Positions 38,899 through 48,031 of a stretch of DNA of 64,000 nucleotides are shown piece by piece. The notes under the pieces were generated by a model, which was not told the origin of the DNA, did not search any database, and worked only from the letters and a program-made list of their open reading frames with translations. The stretch comes from Actinophytocola sp044466355 (GTDB taxonomy: Bacteria > Actinomycetota > Actinomycetes > Mycobacteriales > Pseudonocardiaceae), in contig NZ_JBITMQ010000007.1 of assembly GCF_044466355.1 (NCBI RefSeq), forward strand, positions 186,001 through 250,000, written 5' to 3'. The position numbers and the translations under genes are program-made. Positions within the stretch are counted from its first letter, which is position 1. Each line of letters starts with the position of its first letter.

Positions 38899-41633
38899 GT
38901 TCCGTTCACGTCGCCGATGGCGGCCACGATGCTCTGCACCTGGTTGCGGCCCGAGTCCTTCGCGACGAACAGCGCGTCGTCCGCGGCGAGCAGGACGTCC
39001 TGCAGCTCCGGGCCGAACTCCGGGTACAGGGCGATGCCGATGGACACCGAGAGCCCGTCGACCACCACACCGTCGACCTCGACGCGCAGCTCGTGGACCC
39101 GTTCGCGCATCCGCTCCGCGATGCTGCGCAACGTCTCCTGCGTGATCTCCGGGCACAGGACCACGAACTCCTCGCCACCCCAGCGGCCGACCACGTCGTA
39201 CCTGCGCGCCGACGACGACAGCACCCCGGCGACGGCCAGCAGCACGTGGTCGCCGACGAGGTGGCCGTGGTTGTCGTTCACCGCCTTGAAGTGGTCCAGG
39301 TCGACCATCAGGACGCCGACCTGGGTGTCGTCGCGGGCCGCGCGCTGGATCTCGGCCGACGCCAGGTTCGCCCACGACGTCGCGTTCGCCAGGCCGGTCT
39401 TCTGGTCGGTCGACGCGGCCTCCTCCAGCTGCCGCATCAGCACGCTGCGGTGCAGCACCAGCAGCGCGGGCACGACCATCACCGCCCACAGCGGGTTGAA
39501 CGTGATCAGCAGGCCGGTGATGGCGCCGAGGCCGAGCGTGCCGTACTCGAGCGCGTTCTCCTTGCCGGTGCCGAGCGCCCTGCGCAGGTCCAGCCGCTTC
39601 TCGTGCAGCGTGATCGCGCACGCGACCAGGCCCGAGTTCACACACGAGTAGGCCACGACCGCCAGCGCGATCGCGACGACGACCGTCGGCCGGTTCCACG
39701 CGAGGAGGTCCTCGGGCGCGAACGCGTGCCGGATCGCCCACGCGGTGTGCGCGGACAGCGTGACCGTCGACGCGGTGAACACCAGCCGGTACGGCCGCAC
39801 CCCGCGCACCCGGTACCAGCTGCGCCAGAACAGGTGTAGGTAGAGCAGTCCGATCACGACCGGCGTGAGCACCGGCGGCAGCACCAGCGCGGCCGAGAAC
39901 GTCCACACCGACGTCAGGTTCACGTGCGGGGTGTCGTTGAACCGGCGACGTACCCGCTCGACATGCCGGGACAGCTCACCCATCGTGACACCGAGGAAGA
40001 CGATGATGCCGAGGGTGACGACCGCGCCCCGGTCAACGACGGAATGGCCGGCGAGGAAAGCCGTGACCCCGATCGCGGCGGCTTCCACCAACAGGATGAG
40101 CGCCAGCACTCTCGCCGGCTCACCCCACAGCGCCCAACGCCACGGTGCCCTGGACCGCTCAGTTGTCGAAAGGGATGCTGGTTGGGCCGATCGGGCGAAA
40201 ACCACCTGATCAGCGGCCCCATTGCCGTGCTCGGCGGCAGTCCCCGCGGGAGGAGGTGCGAGCGATGACGAACAAGGACTGGTGACCACAGCGCTCTGAC
40301 TCATGCCCTGGTCAGACGCCCTGACGTCGGATTCGTCATCCCCATTTCCCTGAGGAGGTGCCTTCGATGATGAACAAGGACTGGTGAGCTTCCCGTGCTT
40401 CTCAGTGTCGTCGGGCTCGCGCCCACCCACCCGTTCGGGTGATTTCCCTTTTCGGGAACGGGCGCGAAGCCACGACGCGCCGCTGAGTCCGGTCAACGCC
40501 ACTCCGGCAACACCTCCGGTTGCGACCGCGAGGACTGGATCGGTCGCGTCGGCGAGGACGCCGCCCGCGAGTACCGCGACGCCCTGTGACGACAACACCC
40601 CCGCGCCCGCGAGCCCGGCCGCGGCACCCCGACGGTGGTCGGGGACGCCGACGACGAACTCCGCCTGCGCGAGGATCAGATAGGCGGTGGCGCACGCTCC
40701 GGAGATCGCCCAGAGCAACACCACCACGACCAGCGGTGGCTGGAAGAAGCACAACACGAGTGGCACGCCCGCCGCGACGGCGAGCCACGTGGTCAGAGCG
40801 GGCCGCCGGTCCCGCGGCAGCTTCGGCACGAGCCACGCGCCTACGATGCTGCCCGCGGGGTCGGCGGCCATCAGCAACCCGACGCCGACCGCGGCCACGC
40901 CGAGGGTGTCCGCGTACGGCGCGGCGAGGCCCTCGGGAATCGTGAAGATCCCGATCGTCCACGACAGCGCGATCAGGGCACGCAGGCGGCGGTCCTGCCA
41001 GATCAGCCGTGCCGTGCCGGTGCTCCGCTCCCGCGACTCCGGCGCGTCCGGTACGGGCCGGTGCCGCACCCCGGTGACGACCAGGGCCGCGGCGACGGCG
41101 AACGTGGCCGCGTTGAGCCCGAGCATGACGTGCGGGTCGAGCGCCACCAGCAGCGCGCCGCCACCGAGGAAGCCGCCGACCTGGGCGAACTGGTTCGTGA
41201 CGGTCCGCAGCGACAGGCCGGTGACGTACCGGTCGCCTTCGAGGACGGTGGGCAGGAGCGCCTGCTGCGCGGCCTTGAACGGCGCCCCGCCGAGCGTGAG
41301 CACGAAGACGAGGACGAGCAACACCGGCAGCGGCAACCCGGGGATGGCCATGGCCGCGGCCACGACGGCACGCCCGACGTCGACGCCCACCATCAGCTCG
41401 CGGCGCGGGAACCGGTCGGCCAGTGGCGACAGCAGAACCCCGCCGACGAGGGCGGGGAGGAAGGTGAGGGCGTAGGTGAGGGCGGTCCAGCCCGCCGACC
41501 CGGTATGTCGGTAGACGAGCACGGCGAGGCCGATCCGCGCGAGCTGGTCACCCGCGACCGACAGGAGCTCCGCGAGCCACAGCGCGCGGAACTCGCGTAT
41601 CGCGAGAACATCGCGGAAGCCCGCACGCCCCAT
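38895..41633 (-). CDS. MFS transporter fused in frame to a membrane diguanylate cyclase (GGDEF)
   Basis: One uninterrupted frame encodes 912 residues. Residues 1 to about 405 are a 12-helix DHA3-like MFS transporter, a paralogue of the 21003 protein (FRALWLAELLSVAGDQLARIGLAVLVY). Residues about 500-910 are a multi-helix membrane sensor plus a GGDEF domain with MVDLDHFKAVNDNHGHLVGD and RWGGEEFVVLCPEI, a paralogue of the 17069 protein. The joining stretch of about 95 residues is low-complexity, contains TSPCSSS twice and has many A/T-ending codons, so it looks like converted intergenic DNA. A separate cyclase starting at GTG 40205 (436 aa) is possible, but no stop codon ends the MFS part. Confidence 0.75.
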   Translation of the reverse strand: MGRAGFRDVLAIREFRALWLAELLSVAGDQLARIGLAVLVYRHTGSAGWTALTYALTFLPALVGGVLLSPLADRFPRRELMVGVDVGRAVVAAAMAIPGLPLPVLLVLVFVLTLGGAPFKAAQQALLPTVLEGDRYVTGLSLRTVTNQFAQVGGFLGGGALLVALDPHVMLGLNAATFAVAAALVVTGVRHRPVPDAPESRERSTGTARLIWQDRRLRALIALSWTIGIFTIPEGLAAPYADTLGVAAVGVGLLMAADPAGSIVGAWLVPKLPRDRRPALTTWLAVAAGVPLVLCFFQPPLVVVVLLWAISGACATAYLILAQAEFVVGVPDHRRGAAAGLAGAGVLSSQGVAVLAGGVLADATDPVLAVATGGVAGVALTGLSGASWLRARSRKGKSPERVGGREPDDTEKHGKLTSPCSSSKAPPQGNGDDESDVRASDQGMSQSAVVTSPCSSSLAPPPAGTAAEHGNGAADQVVFARSAQPASLSTTERSRAPWRWALWGEPARVLALILLVEAAAIGVTAFLAGHSVVDRGAVVTLGIIVFLGVTMGELSRHVERVRRRFNDTPHVNLTSVWTFSAALVLPPVLTPVVIGLLYLHLFWRSWYRVRGVRPYRLVFTASTVTLSAHTAWAIRHAFAPEDLLAWNRPTVVVAIALAVVAYSCVNSGLVACAITLHEKRLDLRRALGTGKENALEYGTLGLGAITGLLITFNPLWAVMVVPALLVLHRSVLMRQLEEAASTDQKTGLANATSWANLASAEIQRAARDDTQVGVLMVDLDHFKAVNDNHGHLVGDHVLLAVAGVLSSSARRYDVVGRWGGEEFVVLCPEITQETLRSIAERMRERVHELRVEVDGVVVDGLSVSIGIALYPEFGPELQDVLLAADDALFVAKDSGRNQVQSIVAAIGDVNGT
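40250..40285 (+). repeat. 36-bp duplicated element, copy 1, with micro-ORF
   Basis: This copy matches 40352-40387 at 32 of 36 positions. On the plus strand it has GGAGG (40252-40256), an 8-nt gap and ATG at 40265 starting a six-codon ORF (MTNKDW, stop at 40283-40285). It is antisense to the MFS-GGDEF linker. Whether it is translated is unknown. Confidence 0.6.
40352..40387 (+). repeat. 36-bp duplicated element, copy 2, with micro-ORF
   Basis: This is the partner of 40250-40285, offset by 102 bp. GGAGG (40354-40358) is followed after 8 nt by ATG at 40367 encoding MMNKDW and a TGA. The shared word GAACAAGGACTGGTGA is identical in both copies. The ATGATGAACAA core also resembles the start of the 31-aa gene at 16959. 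Confidence 0.6.
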
Positions 41634-41906
41634 GTCGCCGTCCTCGTTCCGCCGCCAACAGGTCGTGTGCCGAACTCGCACGACCCGCCGTTACGACCCT
41701 AGATCGAACCCCCATCGAGAACGCGGTCACGCCCGTTGTCCACCCAAATGGCCCATCGGCGTCACCAAGAGTGACCTCGTTGCGGTTTTTCCGTCCCGGC
41801 CCACGCTACCGGCACCCACCGACAGACCCGCGTTCGTGCTGATCAGCGGACCCCGGCGGGGAAAACTTGCCAGCAGATGTCAGGTTTCTCCGGCATCGTG
41901 ACCCGC

Positions 41907-42821
41907 ATGGACGAACTCAAGGGGAAGGTCGTGCTGGTCGCGGGTGCTTCGCGGGCGGCGGGCAGGGCCATCGCGGTGGAGCTGGGGCGACGGGGCGCGA
42001 CGGTGTACGCGACCGGCAGGACGACCCGCGCGCAGCGGTCGGAGATGAACCGGCCGGAGACCATCGAGGAGACCGCCGAGCTGGTGACCGCGGCGGGCGG
42101 CGAGGGGATCGCGGTCCAGGTCGACCACCTGGACCCGGACCGGGTGAAGGCGCTCGTCGAGCGGATCGACCGCGACCACGGACGCCTCGACGTGCTGGTC
42201 AACGACATCTGGGGCGGCGACGTCTACCTCAAGTTCGGGACGAAGCTGTGGGAGCACGACCTCGACGGCGGCCTGCGCATGCTGCGGCTGGGCATCGACA
42301 GCCACGCCATCACCAGCCACTTCGCGTTGCCGCTGCTGATCCGGCGGTCCGGTGGGCTGGTGATCGAGATGACCGACGGCACCACCGAGTCCAACGCCGT
42401 CTACCGCGCGGACGCGGGGTTCTTCTACGACCTCGTGAAGGTGTCGGTGCAGCGGATGGCCCTCGCGCAGTCGGTCGAGCTGGCGCCGCACGGGTGCACG
42501 GCGGTCGCGTTGACGCCGGGCTGGCTGCGGTCGGAGGCGATGCTGGAGGCGTTCGGTGTGACGGAGGACAACTGGCGTGACGCGACCGCGCACCAGCCGC
42601 ACTTCGTGATCTCCGAGTCACCGGCCTTCGTGGGCAGGGCGGCGGCCGCGCTGGCCACGGATCCCGAGGTGGCGCGGTGGAACGGGCAGTCGCTGTCGTC
42701 GGGTCAGCTGGCGCGGGTCTACGACTTCGACGACGTCGACGGCAGCAGGCCGGACGCGTGGCGCTACATCGCGGAGGTGGAGCGGCAGGGCAAACCCGCG
42801 GACGCGACCGGCTACCGCTGA
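41907..42821 (+). CDS. SDR-family oxidoreductase
   Basis: The 304-residue protein has an SDR Rossmann start (LKGKVVLVAGASRAAGRAIAVELGRRGATVYATGRTT) and VLVNDIWGGD in place of NNAG. MTDGTTESNAVYRADAGFFYDLVKVSVQRMA gives a displaced Tyr-x-x-x-Lys-like region. The motif changes match the long SDR group annotated in actinobacteria simply as SDR family oxidoreductase. I place the start at ATG 41907, by the usual SDR N terminus; an in-frame ATG at 41877 is the alternative. Neither has a clear ribosome-binding site. It ends 6 bp before the alarmone synthetase gene. Confidence 0.85.
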   Translation: MDELKGKVVLVAGASRAAGRAIAVELGRRGATVYATGRTTRAQRSEMNRPETIEETAELVTAAGGEGIAVQVDHLDPDRVKALVERIDRDHGRLDVLVNDIWGGDVYLKFGTKLWEHDLDGGLRMLRLGIDSHAITSHFALPLLIRRSGGLVIEMTDGTTESNAVYRADAGFFYDLVKVSVQRMALAQSVELAPHGCTAVALTPGWLRSEAMLEAFGVTEDNWRDATAHQPHFVISESPAFVGRAAAALATDPEVARWNGQSLSSGQLARVYDFDDVDGSRPDAWRYIAEVERQGKPADATGYR

Positions 42822-42827
42822 GGCACT

Positions 42828-43556
42828 ATGGAGGTGATGAGATCTTGGCAGCCGACCCTGGACATCGAGGACTTCCGCCTCCTCCGTGAGCAGTTCACGG
42901 ACTTCATGCTGGGTTACAAGTTCGCGATCGACGAGATCACGACCAAGATCAACATCCTGCGTGAGGACTTCAACGCCGCTCACGAGTACAACCCGATCGA
43001 GCACATCAACTCCCGCCTGAAGGCGCCGGAGAGCGTGCTGGAGAAGGTGCGGCGCAAGAACTACGCGATGAACCTCGCCGGCATCCGCGAGAACGTGCTC
43101 GACATCGCCGGTGTCCGGGTCGTCTGCAGCTTCATCTCCGACATCCCCAAGATCCGCGACATGATCGTCGGGCAGGAGGACATCACGCTCCTCGACGAGC
43201 GCGACTACATCACCAACCGGAAGCCCAACGGCTACCGCAGCCTCCACCTGATCGTGTCGATCCCGGTGTTCCGCTCCGACCGCACGGACCGCATCCCGGT
43301 CGAGATCCAGATCCGCACCATCGCGATGGACTTCTGGGCCAGCCTGGAACACAAGATCTACTACAAGTACCGCGGCGAGGTGCCGCCCAACCTGCGGAGC
43401 GAGCTGACCGAGGCAGCGGAGGCGGCCGCGGCACTGGACGAGAAGATGGAGTCCCTGCACCGGCTCGTCGACCACAACGGCAAGCCGCGCGAGACCCCGG
43501 CCGACTCGCTCGACCTCACCGCGCTGTACCTGGGCTTCCTGGGCAACAGCGCCTGA
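42828..43556 (+). CDS. Small alarmone synthetase (RelA/SpoT-domain GTP pyrophosphokinase)
   Basis: The 242-residue protein is a single-domain RelA/SpoT synthetase of the RelQ/YjbM type, which makes (p)ppGpp from ATP and GTP/GDP. Motifs include RKNYAMNLAGIRENVLDIAGVRVVCSFISDI, YITNRKPNGYRSLHLIVSIPV and PVEIQIRTIAMDFWASLEHKIYYKYRG. No hydrolase, TGS or ACT domain is present. The ATG at 42828 has GAGG 4 nt upstream; an ATG at 42837 is less likely. It follows the SDR gene closely and may be co-transcribed with it, although the functions look unrelated. Confidence 0.92.
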   Translation: MEVMRSWQPTLDIEDFRLLREQFTDFMLGYKFAIDEITTKINILREDFNAAHEYNPIEHINSRLKAPESVLEKVRRKNYAMNLAGIRENVLDIAGVRVVCSFISDIPKIRDMIVGQEDITLLDERDYITNRKPNGYRSLHLIVSIPVFRSDRTDRIPVEIQIRTIAMDFWASLEHKIYYKYRGEVPPNLRSELTEAAEAAAALDEKMESLHRLVDHNGKPRETPADSLDLTALYLGFLGNSA

Positions 43557-43629
43557 CCGGGCCTGGCCTCCGGCCCCCGGTCACCACGCTACGGCACACC
43601 ACCGACAGTTCCCCGCGACGAAGGCGGAG

Positions 43630-43659
43630 CTGTCCACAAAGCTGCCAGGTTGTGGACAA
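43630..43659. other. Inverted pair of DnaA-box-like motifs
   Basis: CTGTCCACA (43630-43638, one mismatch to TTGTCCACA) and TGTGGACAA (43651-43659) face each other in the gap between the alarmone synthetase and WYL genes. Unlike the three dispersed elements, the motifs are in opposite orientation and the rest of the element is absent. Confidence 0.4.
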
Positions 43660-43753
43660 CCACCGTCGCGTGGCCCGGACCTGTCGGTGGTCTCGCGTAG
43701 CGTGGTTCGAGGGGGCCGGAGGCCACGCGGGGGTGAGGCCGCTCACCCCCGCG

Positions 43754-44761
43754 TCACGGCGGTTCCGGTGACCCGTCTCCCCGCTGCCGGTCCTCGACCG
43801 GTGCGTTGCGGGTCGCGATGGCCAACCCCAGCTCGGCCAGCGCGACCCGCAATTCCGCCGGGGCCACCACCTCGACGCCGGCCCCCAGCGAGAGCAGTTG
43901 GGTGGTGGCCACCGGCAGGCTTTCGACCTCCAGTTCCACCTCGCGCCACCCCTCCTCGTCCGCCGGGCCCGCCGTCGCGATCGCCGCCGCGGCCGCGTCC
44001 TCGTCGGTCGCCGTGCGCAGCGCGTGCATGCCGTGCCGGTTCAACCGCAGCCGCACCGTCTCTCGCAACAGCGACCGCTCGAACCGGGCCGACGACTGCG
44101 CCCACCACGTCGCCAGCGCGAAGTCCGGCGGCCGCGTGAACTCCGCCAGCGGCGACGCCGACACGATCCGGGCCACCCGGTAGGTCCTGATGTCCGTGCC
44201 GACCCGCGCGACCAGGTACCAGACCCCCGCCTTCACGACCAGGCCGAGCGGATCCACCTCGCGCGTCACCACCGACGCACCACGCCGGTAGTCCATCCGC
44301 AGCCGACGCGTCGACGCCACCGCGTCCGCGACGACCGTCAGCCGCGTCGCCGTCTCCGGCTGCTGGAACCAGCCCGGCGCGTCCAGGTGGAACCGGTCCG
44401 CGATCGCCGACGCGTACTCCCGCAGCGGCGCGGGCAGCCCGGCGAGCACCTTCGCGCGTGCCGCCGTCAACGACGTGCCCAGGCCCAGCTCCGCCAGCAG
44501 CTCCGGCACGCCGACCGCGAAGATCGCCGCCGCCTCCCGGCCGGTGAGCCCGTCGAGCCGCGTGCGCCAGCCCTCCATCAGCCGGATGCCGCCCGTCCGG
44601 CCCTGCTCAGTCCACAGTGGAACACCGGCGGCGAGCAGCGCCTCGACGTCCCGGTACACGGTGCGTTCGGACACCTCGAGCGCGGCCGCCAGTTCGGCGG
44701 CGGTCGCCCGACCCCGTTGCTGCAACAGGAACAGCAGCGTCACCAACCGCTCAGCCCGCAC
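43754..44761 (-). CDS. WYL-domain transcriptional regulator (YafY-like)
   Basis: The 335-residue protein has an N-terminal HTH_11 winged helix (RAERLVTLLFLLQQRGRATAAELAAALEVSERTVYRDVEALLAAGVPLWTEQGRTGGIRL) and a WYL domain with LRMDYRRGASVVTREVDPLGLVVKAGVWYLVAR. A C-terminal WCX-like extension follows. WYL proteins sense nucleotide-like or other ligands. The GTG at 44761 overlaps the NRPS 3' end by 11 bp on the same strand, so it may be the last gene of the MbtH-NRPS transcript and could regulate that locus. Confidence 0.9.
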   Translation of the reverse strand: MRAERLVTLLFLLQQRGRATAAELAAALEVSERTVYRDVEALLAAGVPLWTEQGRTGGIRLMEGWRTRLDGLTGREAAAIFAVGVPELLAELGLGTSLTAARAKVLAGLPAPLREYASAIADRFHLDAPGWFQQPETATRLTVVADAVASTRRLRMDYRRGASVVTREVDPLGLVVKAGVWYLVARVGTDIRTYRVARIVSASPLAEFTRPPDFALATWWAQSSARFERSLLRETVRLRLNRHGMHALRTATDEDAAAAAIATAGPADEEGWREVELEVESLPVATTQLLSLGAGVEVVAPAELRVALAELGLAIATRNAPVEDRQRGDGSPEPP

Positions 44762-47753
44762 GCGGCGATTGTGCCACCGCGACCGCCGCGGCGAGTCCCG
44801 CGATCGTCGGCGCGGCGAACAACGTCGCGAGCGGCAGGTGCACCGACAGCTGCGCACGGACCCGCGCGAGCAGCTGCGCCGCGGTCAGCGAATGCCCGCC
44901 CAGCGCGAAGAAGTCGTCGTGCACGCCCAGCTCCACGGCCGGGCCGAGGCTCAGCACGTCCCGCCAGATCATCGCCAGCCGCCGCTCGAGATCGTCGCGT
45001 GGCGCGACCACCCGCGTCCTCGCCGGCGCCCACACCGGTGCGGGCAGGGCCGTCCGGTCGACCTTGCCGGTCGGAGTCCTCGGCACCGCGCCGATCGTCA
45101 TGACCAGGTTCGGCACCAGGTGGTCCGGCAGCCGCGCGGCCAGCCACGGCCGCAGCTCGTTCGGGTCCAGCCGCGGCCCGGGCAGCACGTACGCGACCAG
45201 CCGCACGTCGTTCTCGTCGCCCCGCCACACCGTCACCACCGCGTTCCGCACCAGGTTGTGCTCCCGCAGCACCGACTCGATCTCGCCCAGCTCGATGCGG
45301 TACCCGCGCACCTTCACCTGGCGGTCGGCTCGGCCGAGGAACTCCAGCCGCCCGCTCCGCATGCGCACCTGGTCGCCGGTCGCGTACAGCCGCGCGCCGG
45401 GCGCCGAGCTGAACGGGTCGGGCAGGAAACGCGCCGCCGTGAGCCCCGGCCGGTTGCGGTAGCCACGCGCGACGCCCGCGCCGCCGACGTACAGCTCGCC
45501 CAGCACGCCGTCGGGCACCGGCCGCAGCGCCGGGTCGAGGACGTGCAGGGTGGTGGCGCCGACCGGGTCGCCCAACCGGATCGGCGCCGGTCCACGCGGG
45601 ACGGTCCCGGCCGCCGAGTACACCGTCGTCTCGGTCGGGCCGTAGCCGTCGACGAGCCGTGCGCCGCCGGTCTGCAGCGCGTCGGCGAGGTCACGCGTCA
45701 GCGGCTCACCGCCGGTGATCCGCAGCCGGACTGTCGCGGGCACCCCGCCCGCCGCGACGAGCAGCCGCCACGCGGACGGCGTGCCCTGCACGACCGTCGC
45801 GCCGGTCTCGACGAGCCGCTGCCGGAGGCGCTGACCGTCCGACACGTCGTCGGCGGCGAGCACCGTGACGTGCGCACCCCGCAGGAGCGGCGCGAGCAGC
45901 TCCACCGTGGACACGTCGAACGACGGGGTGGTGATCGACGCGACGCGGTCGTCCGGCCGCAGGTCGAGCAGTCCGTCCATGGCGGACAACAGGTTCTGGA
46001 CGCCGCCGTGGGTGAGGGTGACGCCGTTCGGCTTGCCCGTCGTGCCGGACGTGTAGGTGAGGTAGGAGATCGTGCCGGGCGCGGCGGTCGGGGGGAGCGG
46101 CGTCGCCGGTCGCGCCGCGAGGTCGGCGGTGTCCAGGTTGATCACCGTCCGTTCGCCGGGCAGGGGCACGCGGGCGGCGTCGTGGGTGACGAGCACCGGG
46201 CAGTCCGCGTCGCGGATCATCGCGGCGAGCCGGTCGGTGGGCCAGGACGGGTCGAGCGGCAGGTAGCCGCCGCCGGCACGCCAGGCCGCGAGGATGCCGA
46301 CCACCACCGGCACGCCTCGTGCGAGGCACAGGGCGACCGGCACGTCGGGGCCGACTCCGTTGGCACGCAACAGGTGCGCGAGCTGGTTCGCGGCCTCGTC
46401 CAGTTCGCGGTAGGACAGCGACCGCGTCGCGTCCCGCACCGCCGGTGCGTCACCGAACCGCGCGAGGTCGAACGTGACGGTGCCCGCCGGTGGCGTGTCG
46501 ACGATCGTTCTGGTGCCGTCGCACAGCGGCAGCTCGGCGATCGGCCGGTCCGGGTCGGCGAGCACGGCCTTCAGCAGCACCGCGTACAGGTCCGCGAAGC
46601 TCTCGACGGTCGTGCGGTCGAACAGGTCGGTGTCGTAGTTCCACCTGGCGCGCCACCGGTCCGGGCCTGGTTCGACCGTGAGGAAGAGGTCGAACGCCGA
46701 CCCACCGTTCGGCAGCCGTTCCGCCCTGTGGGTCAGACCGTCCACAGTGGCCGGTTCCGGTGGTGCCTCGACCGCGAACATGACCTGCGCGACCGGTGCG
46801 TGCGTGAGGGACCGTTCGGCGGCCAGCAGGTCGACGAGGTCCTCGAACGGCAGGTCCTGGTGGGCGAGGGCGCTCATCACGGCCTCGGCCGTGTGCTTCT
46901 CGAGCTGGGCGAACGTCGTGTCGGGTGGGACACGTGCGGGGAGCGCGAGCGTGTTGGCGAGGAAGCCGACGAGGTGCTCGGTCTCCGGCCGGGTGCGGCC
47001 GGGCACCGGCGTGGCGACGAGGAAGTCCTCCTGACCCGTGAGCCGGTGCAGCATCGCCTGGAAGACCGCGAGCAGCGTGCTGAACGACGTGTCCGGCAGC
47101 GGTTCGAGGTCACGCACGAGTTCCGCGCCCCGGCCGGCGGCGGCCGTGCGCGGGCGGTCGACCGGCAGGGGGAGGACTGTGGGGATGCCCGCCAGCTCGG
47201 CCTGCCAGTAGCGGGCGGCGTCCGCCAGCGCGTTGGCGTCGGCCTGTTCCCGTTGCCACACCGCGTAGTCCGGGTACTGGATCGCGGGCTCGTCCAGCTC
47301 CTCGCCCGCGTAGCAGCGGGCCAGCTCGTCGACGACGATCGCACAGGACCAGGAGTCGACGATAGCGTGGTGCGCGACCAGCACGAGCACGTGCTCGTGC
47401 GCTCCGGCCGTCACGAGACCGGCACGCAGCAACGGGCCGGCGGCGAGGTCGAACGGGTGGCGCACGAGGTCGTCGACCTCGGACTCGGCGAGGTCGGGCA
47501 CGCGTATGTCGGCGGTGCCCACCACGACCTGACTGGGCACGCCGTCGGCGGCGGTGAACGTGGTGCGCAGCGCCTCGTGCCGGTTGACGACGGTGGTCAG
47601 CGCCTGTTCGAGGCGGTCGCGGTCGAGCGGGCCGGTGAGCGTGACACGCCAGCCGAGGTGGTAGGCGGGGCTGCCTGGGATGAGCTGGTCCAGCAGCCAC
47701 AGGCGGCGCTGGCCGGACGAGGTGGGGAAGACGAAGGTGTCGTCGATGGTCAC
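44751..47753 (-). CDS. Single-module nonribosomal peptide synthetase (C-A-T)
   Basis: The 1000-residue protein has three domains. The condensation domain (about 1-420) has HHAIVDSWS, an HHxxxD variant. The adenylation domain (about 430-900) has YLTYTSGTTGKPNGV, GYGPTETTVYSA, YATGDQVR and the invariant lysine in TPTGKVDR. The carrier domain (about 915-995) has DDFFALGGHSL with the phosphopantetheine serine. By hand alignment to GrsA I read the specificity pocket as about D-V-V-Q-I-G-G-V-Y-K, which I cannot assign. There is no thioesterase, reductase or second module. The GTG at 47753 follows GGAAGG. It would condense one amino acid onto an upstream acyl or peptidyl partner not encoded here. 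Confidence 0.93.
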   Translation of the reverse strand: MTIDDTFVFPTSSGQRRLWLLDQLIPGSPAYHLGWRVTLTGPLDRDRLEQALTTVVNRHEALRTTFTAADGVPSQVVVGTADIRVPDLAESEVDDLVRHPFDLAAGPLLRAGLVTAGAHEHVLVLVAHHAIVDSWSCAIVVDELARCYAGEELDEPAIQYPDYAVWQREQADANALADAARYWQAELAGIPTVLPLPVDRPRTAAAGRGAELVRDLEPLPDTSFSTLLAVFQAMLHRLTGQEDFLVATPVPGRTRPETEHLVGFLANTLALPARVPPDTTFAQLEKHTAEAVMSALAHQDLPFEDLVDLLAAERSLTHAPVAQVMFAVEAPPEPATVDGLTHRAERLPNGGSAFDLFLTVEPGPDRWRARWNYDTDLFDRTTVESFADLYAVLLKAVLADPDRPIAELPLCDGTRTIVDTPPAGTVTFDLARFGDAPAVRDATRSLSYRELDEAANQLAHLLRANGVGPDVPVALCLARGVPVVVGILAAWRAGGGYLPLDPSWPTDRLAAMIRDADCPVLVTHDAARVPLPGERTVINLDTADLAARPATPLPPTAAPGTISYLTYTSGTTGKPNGVTLTHGGVQNLLSAMDGLLDLRPDDRVASITTPSFDVSTVELLAPLLRGAHVTVLAADDVSDGQRLRQRLVETGATVVQGTPSAWRLLVAAGGVPATVRLRITGGEPLTRDLADALQTGGARLVDGYGPTETTVYSAAGTVPRGPAPIRLGDPVGATTLHVLDPALRPVPDGVLGELYVGGAGVARGYRNRPGLTAARFLPDPFSSAPGARLYATGDQVRMRSGRLEFLGRADRQVKVRGYRIELGEIESVLREHNLVRNAVVTVWRGDENDVRLVAYVLPGPRLDPNELRPWLAARLPDHLVPNLVMTIGAVPRTPTGKVDRTALPAPVWAPARTRVVAPRDDLERRLAMIWRDVLSLGPAVELGVHDDFFALGGHSLTAAQLLARVRAQLSVHLPLATLFAAPTIAGLAAAVAVAQSPRAG

Positions 47754-47860
47754 GGCTGACCTTCCGGAGCAGGGCCGCAGCGGTCACGGCGAGACAGCCG
47801 GGCGCGGCGGTATTCGGGTGCACGGCACCGCCCGTGGGGCATGCGCGGTAATGAAATCCG

Positions 47861-47886
47861 GGGCAAATGCGGCACGGCATTTGCCC
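47861..47886. promoter_or_regulatory. Hairpin in the leader between MbtH and NRPS genes
   Basis: GGGCAAATGC (47861-47870) and GCATTTGCCC (47877-47886) form a perfect 10-bp stem with a 6-nt loop in the 278-bp gap upstream of the NRPS start. It could be a terminator of the MbtH transcript, an attenuator or an operator for the NRPS. Confidence 0.5.
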
Positions 47887-48031
47887 ATGGCTGTGTTCCG
47901 ACGCCCGGAAATTTGCGCCAACCCGGCCCAGGGCCACATCAATTACCTGGTCGGGGTAGGCGAGATAACCCACTGACTCAGTGGGGGTTCAGTGCGCTGT
48001 CAGCGGGCGTCGGCCGTCACGGCTGCCCGAG

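Noticed and set aside
44475..47759. 1094-codon plus-strand open frame opposite the NRPS
   Set aside because: It is antisense to unmistakable condensation, adenylation and carrier domains; the translation is arginine/valine/glycine-rich without domain motifs, as expected for the complement of high-GC coding DNA.
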